DNA from: Amorphus coralli DSM 19760
GTDB lineage: Bacteria > Pseudomonadota > Alphaproteobacteria > Rhizobiales > Amorphaceae
DNA: 64,000 nt
Direction of reading: 5' to 3'
Assembly (NCBI RefSeq): GCF_000374525.1
Contig: NZ_KB894574.1
Span: forward strand, 124,001-188,000
The notes below the pieces were generated by a model. The model was not told the origin of the DNA and made no database searches. It was given only the letters and a program-made list of their open reading frames with translations. Made by a program: the position numbers and the translations under genes. Positions 1-8,693 of the stretch are shown here, piece by piece. The stretch's first letter is position 1. Each line of letters opens with the position of its first letter.

Positions 1-1413
1 GATCGGCAGGGTGCCCAGGAAGATGACCCATCCACCCAGCCCAAGCGGTGTGAATGCGCTGAAGGCGATACGCTGGAGCACTCCGATCACGAAGAAGCCC
101 AGCGCGATCATCGCGTAGCCGCCGCCGAAGTAGAAGTAGGAGACCGGCCCCATCGCCGTGGCGGACCGTGTATCTATGCCGCGGCCCAGCACGACCGCCG
201 TGAACCACCAGCCGTCATTGACCACCGTCTTGCCCTGCCAGATGAAACGGGGAATGAACGCGTTGAAGGGAATGAGGAACAGATCCGTGACGAAGCGCGG
301 CGCGTGCTCGTCGAGTTCATCGTGGCGGTGGGCGTAGTCGATACTGACAGCCGTGAAGGTGATGAGATCGGTTCGCGCGGCAATTTCGCCTACGGTCGTC
401 GGTGCTCCGCGGTGGGCATAGGTGAGTTCGCCCGTGGCGGCGGACCAGAACGTCCCGACGATTGACGACACGCTCGAACTGTCGAAGCTCGGATCCAGGT
501 AGCGGGCTCGCCGGAACGGCTCGATGGTCTGGAAGGCGGCGACGAGCATGACGAACGACAACGCGATCAGGGTGAACGACACGCGCCCCCGGGCCATGTA
601 GTAGGCGACGCCGAGAATGATGATCGGCATGACGACCTGGCTCTTGAAGCCCCCCAGGAAACCCGTCGCGAGCTGCCAGAGCAGAACGACGACGAAGAAC
701 AGCCAGAGCCCGAGCCCCTTCCGTCTGCCTTTGGAAAAGACCGCCAAGCTGAGAACGAGGAAGGCCAGCGATCCGGCCTGATTCATCAAGGTGAGCCAGG
801 CGGCGACATCGCGAGTCTGCTGCAGCCGCTCCAGATCGGAGCTGTACCCGAAGATGCCAAGCCGGATCTGGATCAGCACCGCCAGGACCGACAGGGCGAA
901 CAGAGCCACGACGACCGGCATGTTCGGATTTAAGCTGGCGGACACCAGGTTTCGGCGCAGGAGAAACCGCTGGATGACCCCGGCTAGACGGATCCCGGTT
1001 CCCGCATTGTAGCCGCGCCACATGCAGAACACGGCGATCAGGACACCCAGCAAGGAGAGATTCAGCCAGAAGAGATAGTCGCCTTTCCAGGCAATGAAGC
1101 GGGCCGCAACCGGATTTTCGACGCCGAAGACGGACGGGATGTTCGGCAGAATGTAGTCCTTGCCGAACAGCATGATCGAGGCGAGGACAGGCGGCTGAAC
1201 CAGCGCCATGCGCCGGCTGTGCCGGAACACGCGCCGGATTTCCCAGGTGATGATGCCGATCAGGACAACGTTCAGCAGGATGAAAAGCGTCCGGCCAAGC
1301 GTGTCTCCCTCCGCCATGTCGAACAGGACCAGCGGCAGCGATGCCGCGGCAACCGCCGACAGAAAGACCAGCATCCCCCGGGGCTGGAAGCTCTCCGCCG
1401 CTCCCCACCTCAT
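1..1413 (-). CDS. Wzy-like polysaccharide polymerase / O-antigen ligase-type membrane protein (partial, C-terminus outside window)
   Basis: An open frame of 471 codons runs from an ATG at 1413 off the left edge without a stop. The protein is strongly hydrophobic. About ten membrane segments are visible, roughly at residues 14-30, 38-55, 107-122, 165-182, 208-226, 236-252, 262-298 and 405-450, separated by one long polar loop at about 310-400. That layout, a many-helix protein with a large extracytoplasmic loop near the end, is typical of Wzy polymerases and O-antigen ligases, which share little sequence. Its ATG overlaps the stop of the upstream glycosyltransferase (ATGA), so it is the last visible gene of the operon. 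The role as polymerase is inferred from topology and from the flippase and glycosyltransferases around it. Confidence 0.6.
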   Translation of the reverse strand, partial: MRWGAAESFQPRGMLVFLSAVAAASLPLVLFDMAEGDTLGRTLFILLNVVLIGIITWEIRRVFRHSRRMALVQPPVLASIMLFGKDYILPNIPSVFGVENPVAARFIAWKGDYLFWLNLSLLGVLIAVFCMWRGYNAGTGIRLAGVIQRFLLRRNLVSASLNPNMPVVVALFALSVLAVLIQIRLGIFGYSSDLERLQQTRDVAAWLTLMNQAGSLAFLVLSLAVFSKGRRKGLGLWLFFVVVLLWQLATGFLGGFKSQVVMPIIILGVAYYMARGRVSFTLIALSFVMLVAAFQTIEPFRRARYLDPSFDSSSVSSIVGTFWSAATGELTYAHRGAPTTVGEIAARTDLITFTAVSIDYAHRHDELDEHAPRFVTDLFLIPFNAFIPRFIWQGKTVVNDGWWFTAVVLGRGIDTRSATAMGPVSYFYFGGGYAMIALGFFVIGVLQRIAFSAFTPLGLGGWVIFLGTLPI

Positions 1414-2483
1414 GGCGCTGCCGACCAGCCGGCAGCCGGCAAAGGAAAACCGCACTGCGAACCATCGAGGGTGGCCAGGAGCAGGGCGAGCCGGTGGCGA
1501 TAGGTGTGTTCCGCGTGGGCCCGGCGCTTGCCAGCCTCGGCAATTTCCAGTCGCTCGGCCTCACGCGGAAGATAATGATCGATCAGGCGCTTGAGGTCCT
1601 CGACGCCCCGGAAGGTCACGAGTTCGCTGCCATCCACGAACAGCGAAGACAGGCTGGGACGCCAGTCGACCAGTTGAAAGGCCCCTATGCCGGCGGCCTC
1701 GAATATCCGGACATTTGCCCCCCAGATCTCCCCGTAGTGGAGATTGTTCACGACGATCTTCGCGCCAAGGAAAGCGCGGGCCTTGTCGGCATTGAAGACG
1801 GCCCTCCCCCGCGCCATCGCCTTGACCGGACCAAGCGGCAGCCAGAGCGGAGGCGCCGCACCCCAGATGCGCACATCGTAAGCGTCGAGCTGGCGAAACA
1901 GCGCCACGCGCCAGGAATGAAGATTGCCTGCCGTGGCAATGTCGCAGCGGAACTCGTTCCCGATTCCGTCGCCGTCCGGCAGCCGATGCCGATCCGGGTT
2001 GAAGGCCTCCGGCAGATAGAAGACCCGGTTGCCTAGAACCCCGCGGAGCATCGAGACCGCGTAGGGGTCCTTGAAGAACAGCGCGTCATAGGGCGCGTTC
2101 AGAAAGAAGGCCTTTCGGAAGTTTACGATCGCATCCGGAAACCACAGCGTCACGGCCGCCCCGGAGCGACGCTTCAGCTCGGACACGTCCTCCGGCCAGA
2201 GAAAGTCGTGGCAAACAATGACAATATTGACCGGGCCGCGCTCCAGTTCCTTCCAGAGCGCGCGCATGCGTCGCGCCCGGACGAGGGGCACGTTGTCGCT
2301 TGCCCCATGCAGCACGCTGCGGACCTGATCGACACGCTGTCCAACGCGTCCCGGCAGCCGGCTCATGCCGGGCTCGAACCGCCGTACCCCATGGCCCATT
2401 GCGGCAAGCGTTTCGGCGATGTGGAGCGCGAAACCTTCCGTGTAGAATTTTCCGATGACGAGGATGGTCGACGGGGCGGTCAC
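1410..2483 (-). CDS. CgeB-like glycosyltransferase (first of two paralogues)
   Basis: Protein of 357 aa starting at a GTG preceded by a strong GGGGGGAG ribosome-binding site. The N-terminus (ILVIGKFYTEGFALHIAE) is a Rossmann-type beta strand and helix. The C-terminal half holds the signature of the CgeB/Glyco_trans_1_2 group, with NVRIFEAAGIGAFQLVD near residues 255-270 and EHTYRHR near 325. Members transfer sugars in spore-coat, LPS and capsule pathways, usually in the cytoplasm. A second protein of the same type and the same length lies at 5963-7036. The donor and acceptor cannot be read from the sequence. It is followed directly by the polymerase-like gene and lies 75 bases after a methyltransferase. 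Confidence 0.8.
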   Translation of the reverse strand: MTAPSTILVIGKFYTEGFALHIAETLAAMGHGVRRFEPGMSRLPGRVGQRVDQVRSVLHGASDNVPLVRARRMRALWKELERGPVNIVIVCHDFLWPEDVSELKRRSGAAVTLWFPDAIVNFRKAFFLNAPYDALFFKDPYAVSMLRGVLGNRVFYLPEAFNPDRHRLPDGDGIGNEFRCDIATAGNLHSWRVALFRQLDAYDVRIWGAAPPLWLPLGPVKAMARGRAVFNADKARAFLGAKIVVNNLHYGEIWGANVRIFEAAGIGAFQLVDWRPSLSSLFVDGSELVTFRGVEDLKRLIDHYLPREAERLEIAEAGKRRAHAEHTYRHRLALLLATLDGSQCGFPLPAAGWSAAP

Positions 2484-2558
2484 GCGCAGCGCTCCCCCCG
2501 TTTCATCGCCGTGCGGGCCGGCGGCCTGATCCGTTTGAGTCTCGCCCCCCTGCCCATG

Positions 2559-3524
2559 TCAGTCGGCCGCCCGCTCGCAGACGACGAGTTCGATCCGCGC
2601 CCAGTCTTCCGGCAGAACTGGGCAGACGGCCGTGTCGAGGAGCCGCATAAAGCCGGTATAGAGATAAAACCAGGGTGAACGTCCCATTGCGCTGCCAAGC
2701 GCAAACAGCCGCTCCAGTCGATCCTCATAAGCCCTCAGCTTGACGTAAGCCGCCGGCGACTGGAACCAGGTCTTCTCCAGGCCCCTGTGCTCAATGATGC
2801 GGAAACCGCCGGCCTCGAACGTGCTCTGGTTATCCCGCGGCCGCTCGTAGCCGTAGTGGCCATCGCCATCGATGAATTGTCGCTTGTACAGGGCAGGATC
2901 GACGGATTTGTAGTGTCGGATGAGCGGGTTGTCTGTCTCCACGTCGTAAAGGAAGATGATCTTTCCGCCCGGCTTGAGGACCCGTCGACACTCCGCGAGG
3001 ATGCGGGACTTGGTCTGCGGCGGAATGTGCTCCCAGAAATAGGAACTGACCACCGCATCGACTGCCCCATCCGGCAAGGGAATGCAGTCGCCGGCATCGC
3101 ATTGCACGCGCTGCTGATAGGGCAGGCCCTTCAGCGATACCATGGACAGATCGCAGCCCACCATACGGTAGCGCTTGCCGAAATAGGCCACGCCGGACGC
3201 GCATCCCAGTTCCACGACCCGCGCTCCTTCGGGCACATGCCGCCGGACCATCCAGGGATATCCGTTGACGAGCAGCCACAGTGGCCATGCATGCCAGATG
3301 CGCTCGCTCTTTGGGAGAAACCGTGTCTGGTTGAGATAGGCGCCTTCGTAAAAGGCATTCGGGGCATCCAGAACGCTGACGATTCCATTGTGAACCGGAT
3401 AGGAGCGGCCGCACTCCGCGCACCGCATCTCCTGATCGGACACCGCTTCCAGACGGGTGTGATCCCGGGGACAGACAAGCTCAAGCGTCAAACTGTCTCC
3501 GATCATTCCTTCCTCGTCCGCCAT
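2559..3524 (-). CDS. class I SAM-dependent methyltransferase with N-terminal zinc-ribbon (Trm112-like) segment
   Basis: Protein of 321 aa. The first 55 residues contain CPRDHTRL and CAEC, a CxnCxxC pattern like the Trm112p/UPF0434 zinc ribbon often fused to sugar or lipid methyltransferases. The Rossmann fold follows, with VVELGCASG near residues 104-112 as the SAM-binding glycine-rich motif, a GCDLS second motif, and RVLKPGGKIIF as the post-motif strand. TGAGG sits 5 bases before the ATG. The gene opens the distal sub-block (methyltransferase, CgeB, polymerase) and has its own candidate promoter at 3603-3630. It probably methylates a sugar residue or terminates chain growth, but the substrate is not determinable here. 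Confidence 0.8.
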   Translation of the reverse strand: MADEEGMIGDSLTLELVCPRDHTRLEAVSDQEMRCAECGRSYPVHNGIVSVLDAPNAFYEGAYLNQTRFLPKSERIWHAWPLWLLVNGYPWMVRRHVPEGARVVELGCASGVAYFGKRYRMVGCDLSMVSLKGLPYQQRVQCDAGDCIPLPDGAVDAVVSSYFWEHIPPQTKSRILAECRRVLKPGGKIIFLYDVETDNPLIRHYKSVDPALYKRQFIDGDGHYGYERPRDNQSTFEAGGFRIIEHRGLEKTWFQSPAAYVKLRAYEDRLERLFALGSAMGRSPWFYLYTGFMRLLDTAVCPVLPEDWARIELVVCERAAD

Positions 3525-3602
3525 CTGGCCTCAGGTTCGCGCAGGCCATCGCGACCGAAATGGCGTGGGCAGCGACCCGCTGCCCCGGAGTCGGCAACTT
3601 TT

Positions 3603-3630
3603 AGTATACTCAGACCACCCAAAACACCAA
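3603..3630 (-). promoter_or_regulatory. candidate sigma70-type promoter for the methyltransferase-CgeB-polymerase sub-operon
   Basis: On the minus strand TTGGTG (3630-3625) and TATACT (3608-3603) are separated by 16 bases. Predicted transcription would start near 3596, about 70 bases before the methyltransferase ATG. The surrounding 170-base gap is visibly more A+T-rich than the flanking genes. This is a pattern match only. Confidence 0.45.
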
Positions 3631-3697
3631 TCGCGTCCAGTTAGCGAGGTCCGGGCATGCGCTCGCCCGAGCGCGGATCACGATCCTGCCCGCGACT

Positions 3698-4435
3698 TCA
3701 AGCTGTTTCGCTGTCGACGAAATAGCCGTTCATGACGGCGTACCCAACCATCTGGTAGCCGGCCTCGGCCAGATGACGATAGATCGGATTCGCTTTGGGC
3801 CTCTCAAGATCGAAGCCGTGCATTTCGATGACGATGAGCGCGGGCCGGTAGACGCCCAGATCGAGAGAAAAAAGAACCTCCAGGTCGTGCCCTTCCACAT
3901 CAATGGCCAGGAGATCAAATCGGTTCGGCGCGTCCGCCGCCTCAAGCAGGGACTGCAATGTAACAGCCCTCACATGCCGCTCGGACGTCACCTCGCGGCT
4001 CTTGCTCCACGCGCGCGAGTGGTCGGGATCGACTGACGAGATCCGATCGTCCGCGAACTCGGTGAAGACGAGGTCACGGGTCGACGAAGAGACTACCGCA
4101 CACACGGCTCGATCGTGCGGTCGGGCCCGCCGATAGAGTGCGACGAGAGCCTCGTTTGCATCGATGCACAATCCCCGCCAGCCTCGCCGGTAAAAGAAGA
4201 AGGTGCTTGAACAGCGTACAGGGTGATTACAGCCGACATCCACGTAGTAGCCCTGACGGTCACCCAGGATCGCGTCGATGATCCTGTCTTCGCCGGTCTG
4301 GGAATAGCTCGCGATGCCAAACCGATCGGCAGCCAGCCGAACAACGTCCGTCACCAGGAGCCGCGCAGCATCAATGCCCCGAAACTGGCGGAAGAGCAGT
4401 CGAGCCCGCTCCGTGCGGGATGCCAGCAATGCCAT
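3698..4435 (-). CDS. FkbM family SAM-dependent methyltransferase
   Basis: Protein of 245 aa. Residues 45-52 (SQTGEDRI) and 63-71 (YYVDVGCNH) form the SAM-binding start of the FkbM domain. A second conserved block, AIDVEGHD, lies at about 177-184, and VIEMHG follows. FkbM proteins O-methylate sugars or polyketides, and in polysaccharide loci they usually methylate a glycan hydroxyl. I chose the ATG at 4435 because GGGAAGAG stands 8 bases upstream and the start then follows the flippase stop by 22 bases. A longer in-frame GTG start at 4516 would overlap the flippase by 59 bases. It is the last gene of the main glycan operon before the 3.6-kb promoter gap. Confidence 0.82.
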   Translation of the reverse strand: MALLASRTERARLLFRQFRGIDAARLLVTDVVRLAADRFGIASYSQTGEDRIIDAILGDRQGYYVDVGCNHPVRCSSTFFFYRRGWRGLCIDANEALVALYRRARPHDRAVCAVVSSSTRDLVFTEFADDRISSVDPDHSRAWSKSREVTSERHVRAVTLQSLLEAADAPNRFDLLAIDVEGHDLEVLFSLDLGVYRPALIVIEMHGFDLERPKANPIYRHLAEAGYQMVGYAVMNGYFVDSETA

Positions 4436-4457
4436 TGCACACTCTTCCCGTCTGGTT

Positions 4458-5966
4458 TCAGGACTGTCGGCGCCGGACAGCCCACCCAAGCAGCGCCGCA
4501 GGACGGAGAAGCGCACGCTCCTCCTTAGTCAGAACAAGGGCGTATGTCGAGGCGAGGGTGAGCAGCACGACGGCAATCCGCGCCGTCACTTCCCCTGGCG
4601 ATGGAATGGCGTCCGCCGAAAGTGTCCTGACCGCATTCACGGCTAAAACGCCGAGTGGAGCCATAGCCCAGCCCATCCAGCCAAACGACACCCCGCTTGC
4701 CCTGAACCAGGATGCCCCGGCAATCAACGCAACCAACAGCGCAAACGCATAACCTGCAAGTTCAGCCAGCAGGAACCCGGTAAGGCCAAGGTCAGGGATC
4801 AACAGGACCGCCAGCAGGATGAACAGACTTGCCTGAAACAGCGACAACGTCCCCATCGAGAAAACCCGCCGAGAGGAAAGCAGTGCGTTCGTCACGATTC
4901 CGTAGCAGGAAGCAAGCACGGCCGTCAGCAACCCTATGCTGGCCGGACCGATCGCAGCCCCAAAGTCCCGACCGAACACAACCGGCACCAGCCAGGGCAG
5001 CGCCGCGGCCAGGCAGATGGCCGTCGTCACGGCAAAGACAAAGATCAGCCGGAAGTTCAGCATGATTCGGCAAGCAAATTCTTCGGCGCTCTGTGTCCTG
5101 GTCCGCGCGAACATGGAAATCATCGCAGCCGCGGCGCTGGTCGGCACGAAGGACACGATCGTCGTGATGGCGATAACGACACGCAGATAGCCGGCGGCCT
5201 CCAGTCCGGCGTGCCGAACGACCAGCCCTTGGGCCACATAGGCTCCGGGTATCGCGATCGTTCCCGCCACATAATAGGGGACACCGAACTTCATGAGCGT
5301 GGCTGCGCGTCGCGCCAGCTGAGCGAAGCTCAGGGAAAGCGCCTCGCGACCAAGCGAGTGGCGCGTGGCAAGGGTCAGCCCGAGTGTCGTGGCAGCCTGC
5401 GCAGCGATGAGGCCGCCGACGGCGCCACCCACATCGGCGATCAAGGCACCGAGAGAAATGGCGATCAGGTTCATGACCGCCGAAGCCAGCATCACTAATG
5501 CGTATTCGGCGAACCGGTGAAGGCCGGCCAGGGTGGCGTAGCAGAACTGCGAAAGTGACTGGAGAACGACCGCCACACCCGCAATCCGGATCCAGATTTC
5601 GAGGTCGGGCCGATCGAAAAGATGGTCAGCGATCGTTTCCGAAATGGCCAGACAAGCCAGGCCTCCCAGCGCGCCGCCGAGCGCAAGAAGCACAAGGCCG
5701 GCTCCGAGCAGTTCCTCCATCCGCCGGCGGCCCTCGGTCCCACTGTATCCCTCGGCCGTGGTGACGTGTAGCGCGGCATCGATACCCAGTCGGGAGAGCC
5801 CGTAAATGCTGGTTGACGTGGCGGAGACGACGCCGTAGACGCCATAGCCGCTCGCCCCGAGAATACGAGCGAGGATGATGGTCGTGACCATCCCCAAGAC
5901 CCGTTGGACGAATGACTGGCCGACCAGCATGCCGACGTTGCGGGCATAGTGACCGAGGCCACTCAC
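4458..5966 (-). CDS. Wzx-type polysaccharide flippase (MVF / oligosaccharide transporter family)
   Basis: About 502 aa with 12-14 predicted membrane helices spread evenly along the chain. The N-terminal pattern (QSFVQRVLGMVTTIILARIL, then GYGVYGVVSAT) is the usual first-helix signature of Wzx and RfbX flippases, which move undecaprenyl-linked repeat units across the inner membrane. I use the GTG at 5966 because its GTGA overlaps the stop of the upstream CgeB-like gene and the protein then begins MSGLGHYARNVG. A longer in-frame GTG at 6047 would add a cysteine-containing tail and overlap the neighbour by 85 bases. With the membrane protein at the left edge it supplies the export and polymerisation half of the locus. 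Confidence 0.85.
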   Translation of the reverse strand: MSGLGHYARNVGMLVGQSFVQRVLGMVTTIILARILGASGYGVYGVVSATSTSIYGLSRLGIDAALHVTTAEGYSGTEGRRRMEELLGAGLVLLALGGALGGLACLAISETIADHLFDRPDLEIWIRIAGVAVVLQSLSQFCYATLAGLHRFAEYALVMLASAVMNLIAISLGALIADVGGAVGGLIAAQAATTLGLTLATRHSLGREALSLSFAQLARRAATLMKFGVPYYVAGTIAIPGAYVAQGLVVRHAGLEAAGYLRVVIAITTIVSFVPTSAAAAMISMFARTRTQSAEEFACRIMLNFRLIFVFAVTTAICLAAALPWLVPVVFGRDFGAAIGPASIGLLTAVLASCYGIVTNALLSSRRVFSMGTLSLFQASLFILLAVLLIPDLGLTGFLLAELAGYAFALLVALIAGASWFRASGVSFGWMGWAMAPLGVLAVNAVRTLSADAIPSPGEVTARIAVVLLTLASTYALVLTKEERALLRPAALLGWAVRRRQS

Positions 5967-7036
5967 GACCGACCTGCGCGTCTGGCATTGCGGGCACGCC
6001 AGGCATTCCGCGTCAGCGGGATTTTCGAGTTCGCCCAGCGTCCCCACCCGATCGCGAGATTGCGCGGGAGAGAGGGCCCTGGGCCATACCGCGCGGTTGC
6101 CGCCGGCAACCGCCAGGGCTGGCGCAACGCCACGAAGACCTCACCGTAGAGATCACGCAACGCACTCTGGCCGTAGCTGCGGACAGGCGCGGCTCCGAAC
6201 GCGCGGCGCGTTCCATTCACGATGTCCTGCCACCGCCGCGCATAGGTGTGCTCTTCGAGCGCAGCCCGCAGCCCCTCTGCGGCAATCGCTTCGCGCTCGG
6301 CGTCATGCGCCAGGTAGTGATCAATCTTCTCGACCGCCTCCTCGGCCGACGCGTAGCAGACGCAGTTCACGCCATCCTTGAAGATCTCGTCGAAGCCGTT
6401 GCCGACCCTGTTCGTAACCAACAGTGCACCGGAGGCCCAAGCCTCGAAGACCCGCATGTTCACGTCGCCGTTCACCGCGACATTGAAGACGATCTTGGAA
6501 CGTCCGTAGATGCCGGCCATTGCCTCGGGCTTGTAGAAGCGGGCGTAGTCATTCGTGCCATAGCGCGGCAAAACCGTTGTCAGGATGGAATGGCGTGGTG
6601 TGCCCTCCACCCCGAGTTGCCCCACGAACCCGACATCAAAGTCGCGGAACTCCGATGGCTTGTGGTGCACGTGTGGAGCGCAGGCGAGTGGCAGCCAGTG
6701 CGAATGGCGGTGGCCGACAGCTTCAAAAGCGCCGACATAGTCTTTCTGCGCCACGAAGACCGCATCGAAGAAGCGCGACAGCGCCAGCCGATGCGCCAGT
6801 CCGCGATGAACGTCGATCATGTAGGCCGCGGTCGGGCACGGCAGGTCCTCGATGCCGAGCGGCCAGTCGGAGGCCGGATCAACGTACACGAAGAGGTCGT
6901 CGGGGCCGATCCGGGAGAGGTCTGGCCGTTCGGTCCAGACCTTCAGCCCATACCCGTCCATCCGGCTTGCCGGCCCCTCGAAGTAACGGGCCGTGGTGTG
7001 CCGTTCCGGACTGCGAAAGAGGTGAACGGTCGCCAT
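5963..7036 (-). CDS. CgeB-like glycosyltransferase (second paralogue)
   Basis: Protein of 357 aa, the same length and layout as the gene at 1410-2483. The C-terminal half carries NMRVFEAWASGALLVTNR near residues 230-248 and EEHTYARRW near 300, the CgeB/Glyco_trans_1_2 signature. The start is the ATG at 7036, which shares one base with the TAA of the upstream GT2 gene (TAATG). The frame stays open further upstream, but that part is only the shadow of the GT2 gene. The acceptor is unknown. Sequence differences from the other paralogue make a recent duplication unlikely. Confidence 0.8.
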   Translation of the reverse strand: MATVHLFRSPERHTTARYFEGPASRMDGYGLKVWTERPDLSRIGPDDLFVYVDPASDWPLGIEDLPCPTAAYMIDVHRGLAHRLALSRFFDAVFVAQKDYVGAFEAVGHRHSHWLPLACAPHVHHKPSEFRDFDVGFVGQLGVEGTPRHSILTTVLPRYGTNDYARFYKPEAMAGIYGRSKIVFNVAVNGDVNMRVFEAWASGALLVTNRVGNGFDEIFKDGVNCVCYASAEEAVEKIDHYLAHDAEREAIAAEGLRAALEEHTYARRWQDIVNGTRRAFGAAPVRSYGQSALRDLYGEVFVALRQPWRLPAATARYGPGPSLPRNLAIGWGRWANSKIPLTRNAWRARNARRAGRS

Positions 7037-7995
7037 TACGCAGCCTCCGCACACCGGCCACCGACCAGCGACCGCATCAGCCAGCGGACGAGCCGGAGCG
7101 GCGCAAGATCGTAGTCGGTGGTCGATTCGCCGCTGGCTTCGATGAGCCCCGGTCGTCTTCGAACGACCGCATAGCCGAGCCACTTGAGGGTCTCGGCGCT
7201 CAGCCGGAGCCGGAACCACCACCAGGCAAGGCGCCCTCCGACCGAGCCAAGATCGAGATAGGCCAGACGGTTCGCGGCATGGATCTCGTAGAGGAGCCTG
7301 AGCCGCTTCCAGAAACTGGAGGACGTCCGGCCCATATAGGCGTCGGGGTAGTCGTCCGGCCGCGCCCATCGTACGCTGATCAACGGCTCGTCCACGTAAC
7401 CCACGGCCCCGCGCATGGAGAGGCGCATCCAGAGATCCACGTCGGCGATCAGACCGAACTGCTCGCGCATACCGCCCGACGCGACCCAGTCCAACCGCCG
7501 GATCATGGCCGTCCCGCGAACGGGGCATCCCCAGCACGGGAATAACGACTGTTCCAGGAACTGGCGGCCGTCCACCCGGGACGGGAGTTGCTCCCGATAG
7601 ACGAACGCGCTCTCATGCACGCCGTAGGCGTTGAAGACGAACGTCATGTCGTCGTGTGCTTCGATCAGATCTAGCCAGCGCTCCAGCAGATCGTGCCGGT
7701 AAAGATCGTCGTGGTGAAGGAGTGCGACGTATGGGCGCGCGGACTGCGCAACAGCAAAGTTGGCATTGCCTGCCATGCCCATGTTGTGCGGCGTCCTGAT
7801 CGCGCGGATCCTTGGATCCAAGCGGGCCATCCCCTCCACGATGGTGAAGGTGCCGTCGGTGGAACAGTCGTCGCTGACGATCACCTCGCATCCTTCGAGG
7901 GTCTGGTCGAGGACCGTCTCCAGCGTCGAGCGGATGACGGATTCGTGGTTGTAGGTGAGAAGGCAGACGGAGATCCGCTCGCCGCGCGACGTCAT
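7036..7995 (-). CDS. family 2 (GT-A) glycosyltransferase
   Basis: Protein of 319 aa. ISVCLLTYNHE (residues 8-18) opens the GT-A fold, SDDCSTDG (41-48) is the nucleotide-binding acidic motif, and HHDDLY (94-99) is the DXD metal-binding motif. It would transfer a sugar from a nucleotide sugar to the growing lipid-linked unit on the cytoplasmic side. The chosen ATG at 7995 overlaps the upstream methyltransferase stop (ATGA), and the downstream gene overlaps this gene's stop by one base. The frame is open for 38 more codons upstream, but those codons lie inside the neighbour. Confidence 0.85.
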   Translation of the reverse strand: MTSRGERISVCLLTYNHESVIRSTLETVLDQTLEGCEVIVSDDCSTDGTFTIVEGMARLDPRIRAIRTPHNMGMAGNANFAVAQSARPYVALLHHDDLYRHDLLERWLDLIEAHDDMTFVFNAYGVHESAFVYREQLPSRVDGRQFLEQSLFPCWGCPVRGTAMIRRLDWVASGGMREQFGLIADVDLWMRLSMRGAVGYVDEPLISVRWARPDDYPDAYMGRTSSSFWKRLRLLYEIHAANRLAYLDLGSVGGRLAWWWFRLRLSAETLKWLGYAVVRRRPGLIEASGESTTDYDLAPLRLVRWLMRSLVGGRCAEAA

Positions 7996-8693
7996 GGCTT
8001 CAGCACCTTCAACAGGATCTGCCCTCCGAACAAATTTGGGTAGTGCCGCTCGCCCCAGCGATCGATCGCTTGCGACCAGCCGGACGGCAGAACATGCCGG
8101 CGCAGCCACCAGAGCGGCACGCTTCCCTGCACGCCCTTGTCGATGACCCTCAGGTCGGGCGCCGCGGACAGCAGAACGGCTTCGACCGTCCGGAAGGTCA
8201 TGAACCGCAGGTGCGTTTCGTCCATCAGCCCCACAGGCTCATAATCGAAACCACCGAACAGAAACCGGATCCTCTGCCGCCACACGACGATGTTCGGAAC
8301 GGCGATCAGGATCATCCCCCCTGGCTCGAGAAGATCTGCAAAACGGGAGAGCACGTCGGCAGGCTCGCGCAGGTGCTCCAGAACGTGCGAAAAAAGCATC
8401 GTATCAAAGCGCTTCGCAGCGAACTCCGCCGGAAAGGCCCGTTCAATGTCGAAGGTCCAGCACCGGTCGAGGTGCTCCGCCGCGATCTGTGCCTCTGCCT
8501 TGGAGTGAGTGATGCCCTCGACGGAGACCGGGCTGAACTCACGCCGGAGACTGGTGGCATTGTCACCCGCACCGCAGCCCACATCGAGAACCCGACCCCA
8601 GTCGCCGTTCCCGTTCAGCGCAAGCAGACGCGGGTTGCCCTGGTTGGCATAGACCCTCGGCGGATGGTTGGGAGTTCCCTCCGACAGGCTCAT
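7992..8693 (-). CDS. class I SAM-dependent methyltransferase
   Basis: Protein of 233 aa. VLDVGCGAGDNA (about 35-46) is SAM motif I, FDTMLFSHVLEHLREP the motif II/III region, and LLEPGGMILIAVPN the following strand, as in Methyltransf_11/23 proteins. Such genes in glycan loci methylate sugars or cap the chain. It overlaps both neighbours by four bases (ATGA), which places it firmly in the same operon and suggests translational coupling. The substrate cannot be assigned. Confidence 0.82.
   Translation of the reverse strand: MSLSEGTPNHPPRVYANQGNPRLLALNGNGDWGRVLDVGCGAGDNATSLRREFSPVSVEGITHSKAEAQIAAEHLDRCWTFDIERAFPAEFAAKRFDTMLFSHVLEHLREPADVLSRFADLLEPGGMILIAVPNIVVWRQRIRFLFGGFDYEPVGLMDETHLRFMTFRTVEAVLLSAAPDLRVIDKGVQGSVPLWWLRRHVLPSGWSQAIDRWGERHYPNLFGGQILLKVLKP

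Noticed and set aside
5967-6047. N-terminal extension of the flippase with a CLACPQC cysteine pair
   Set aside because: It overlaps the upstream CgeB-like gene by 85 bases and is absent from a normal Wzx N-terminus. The GTG at 5966 with its four-base overlap is a better start.
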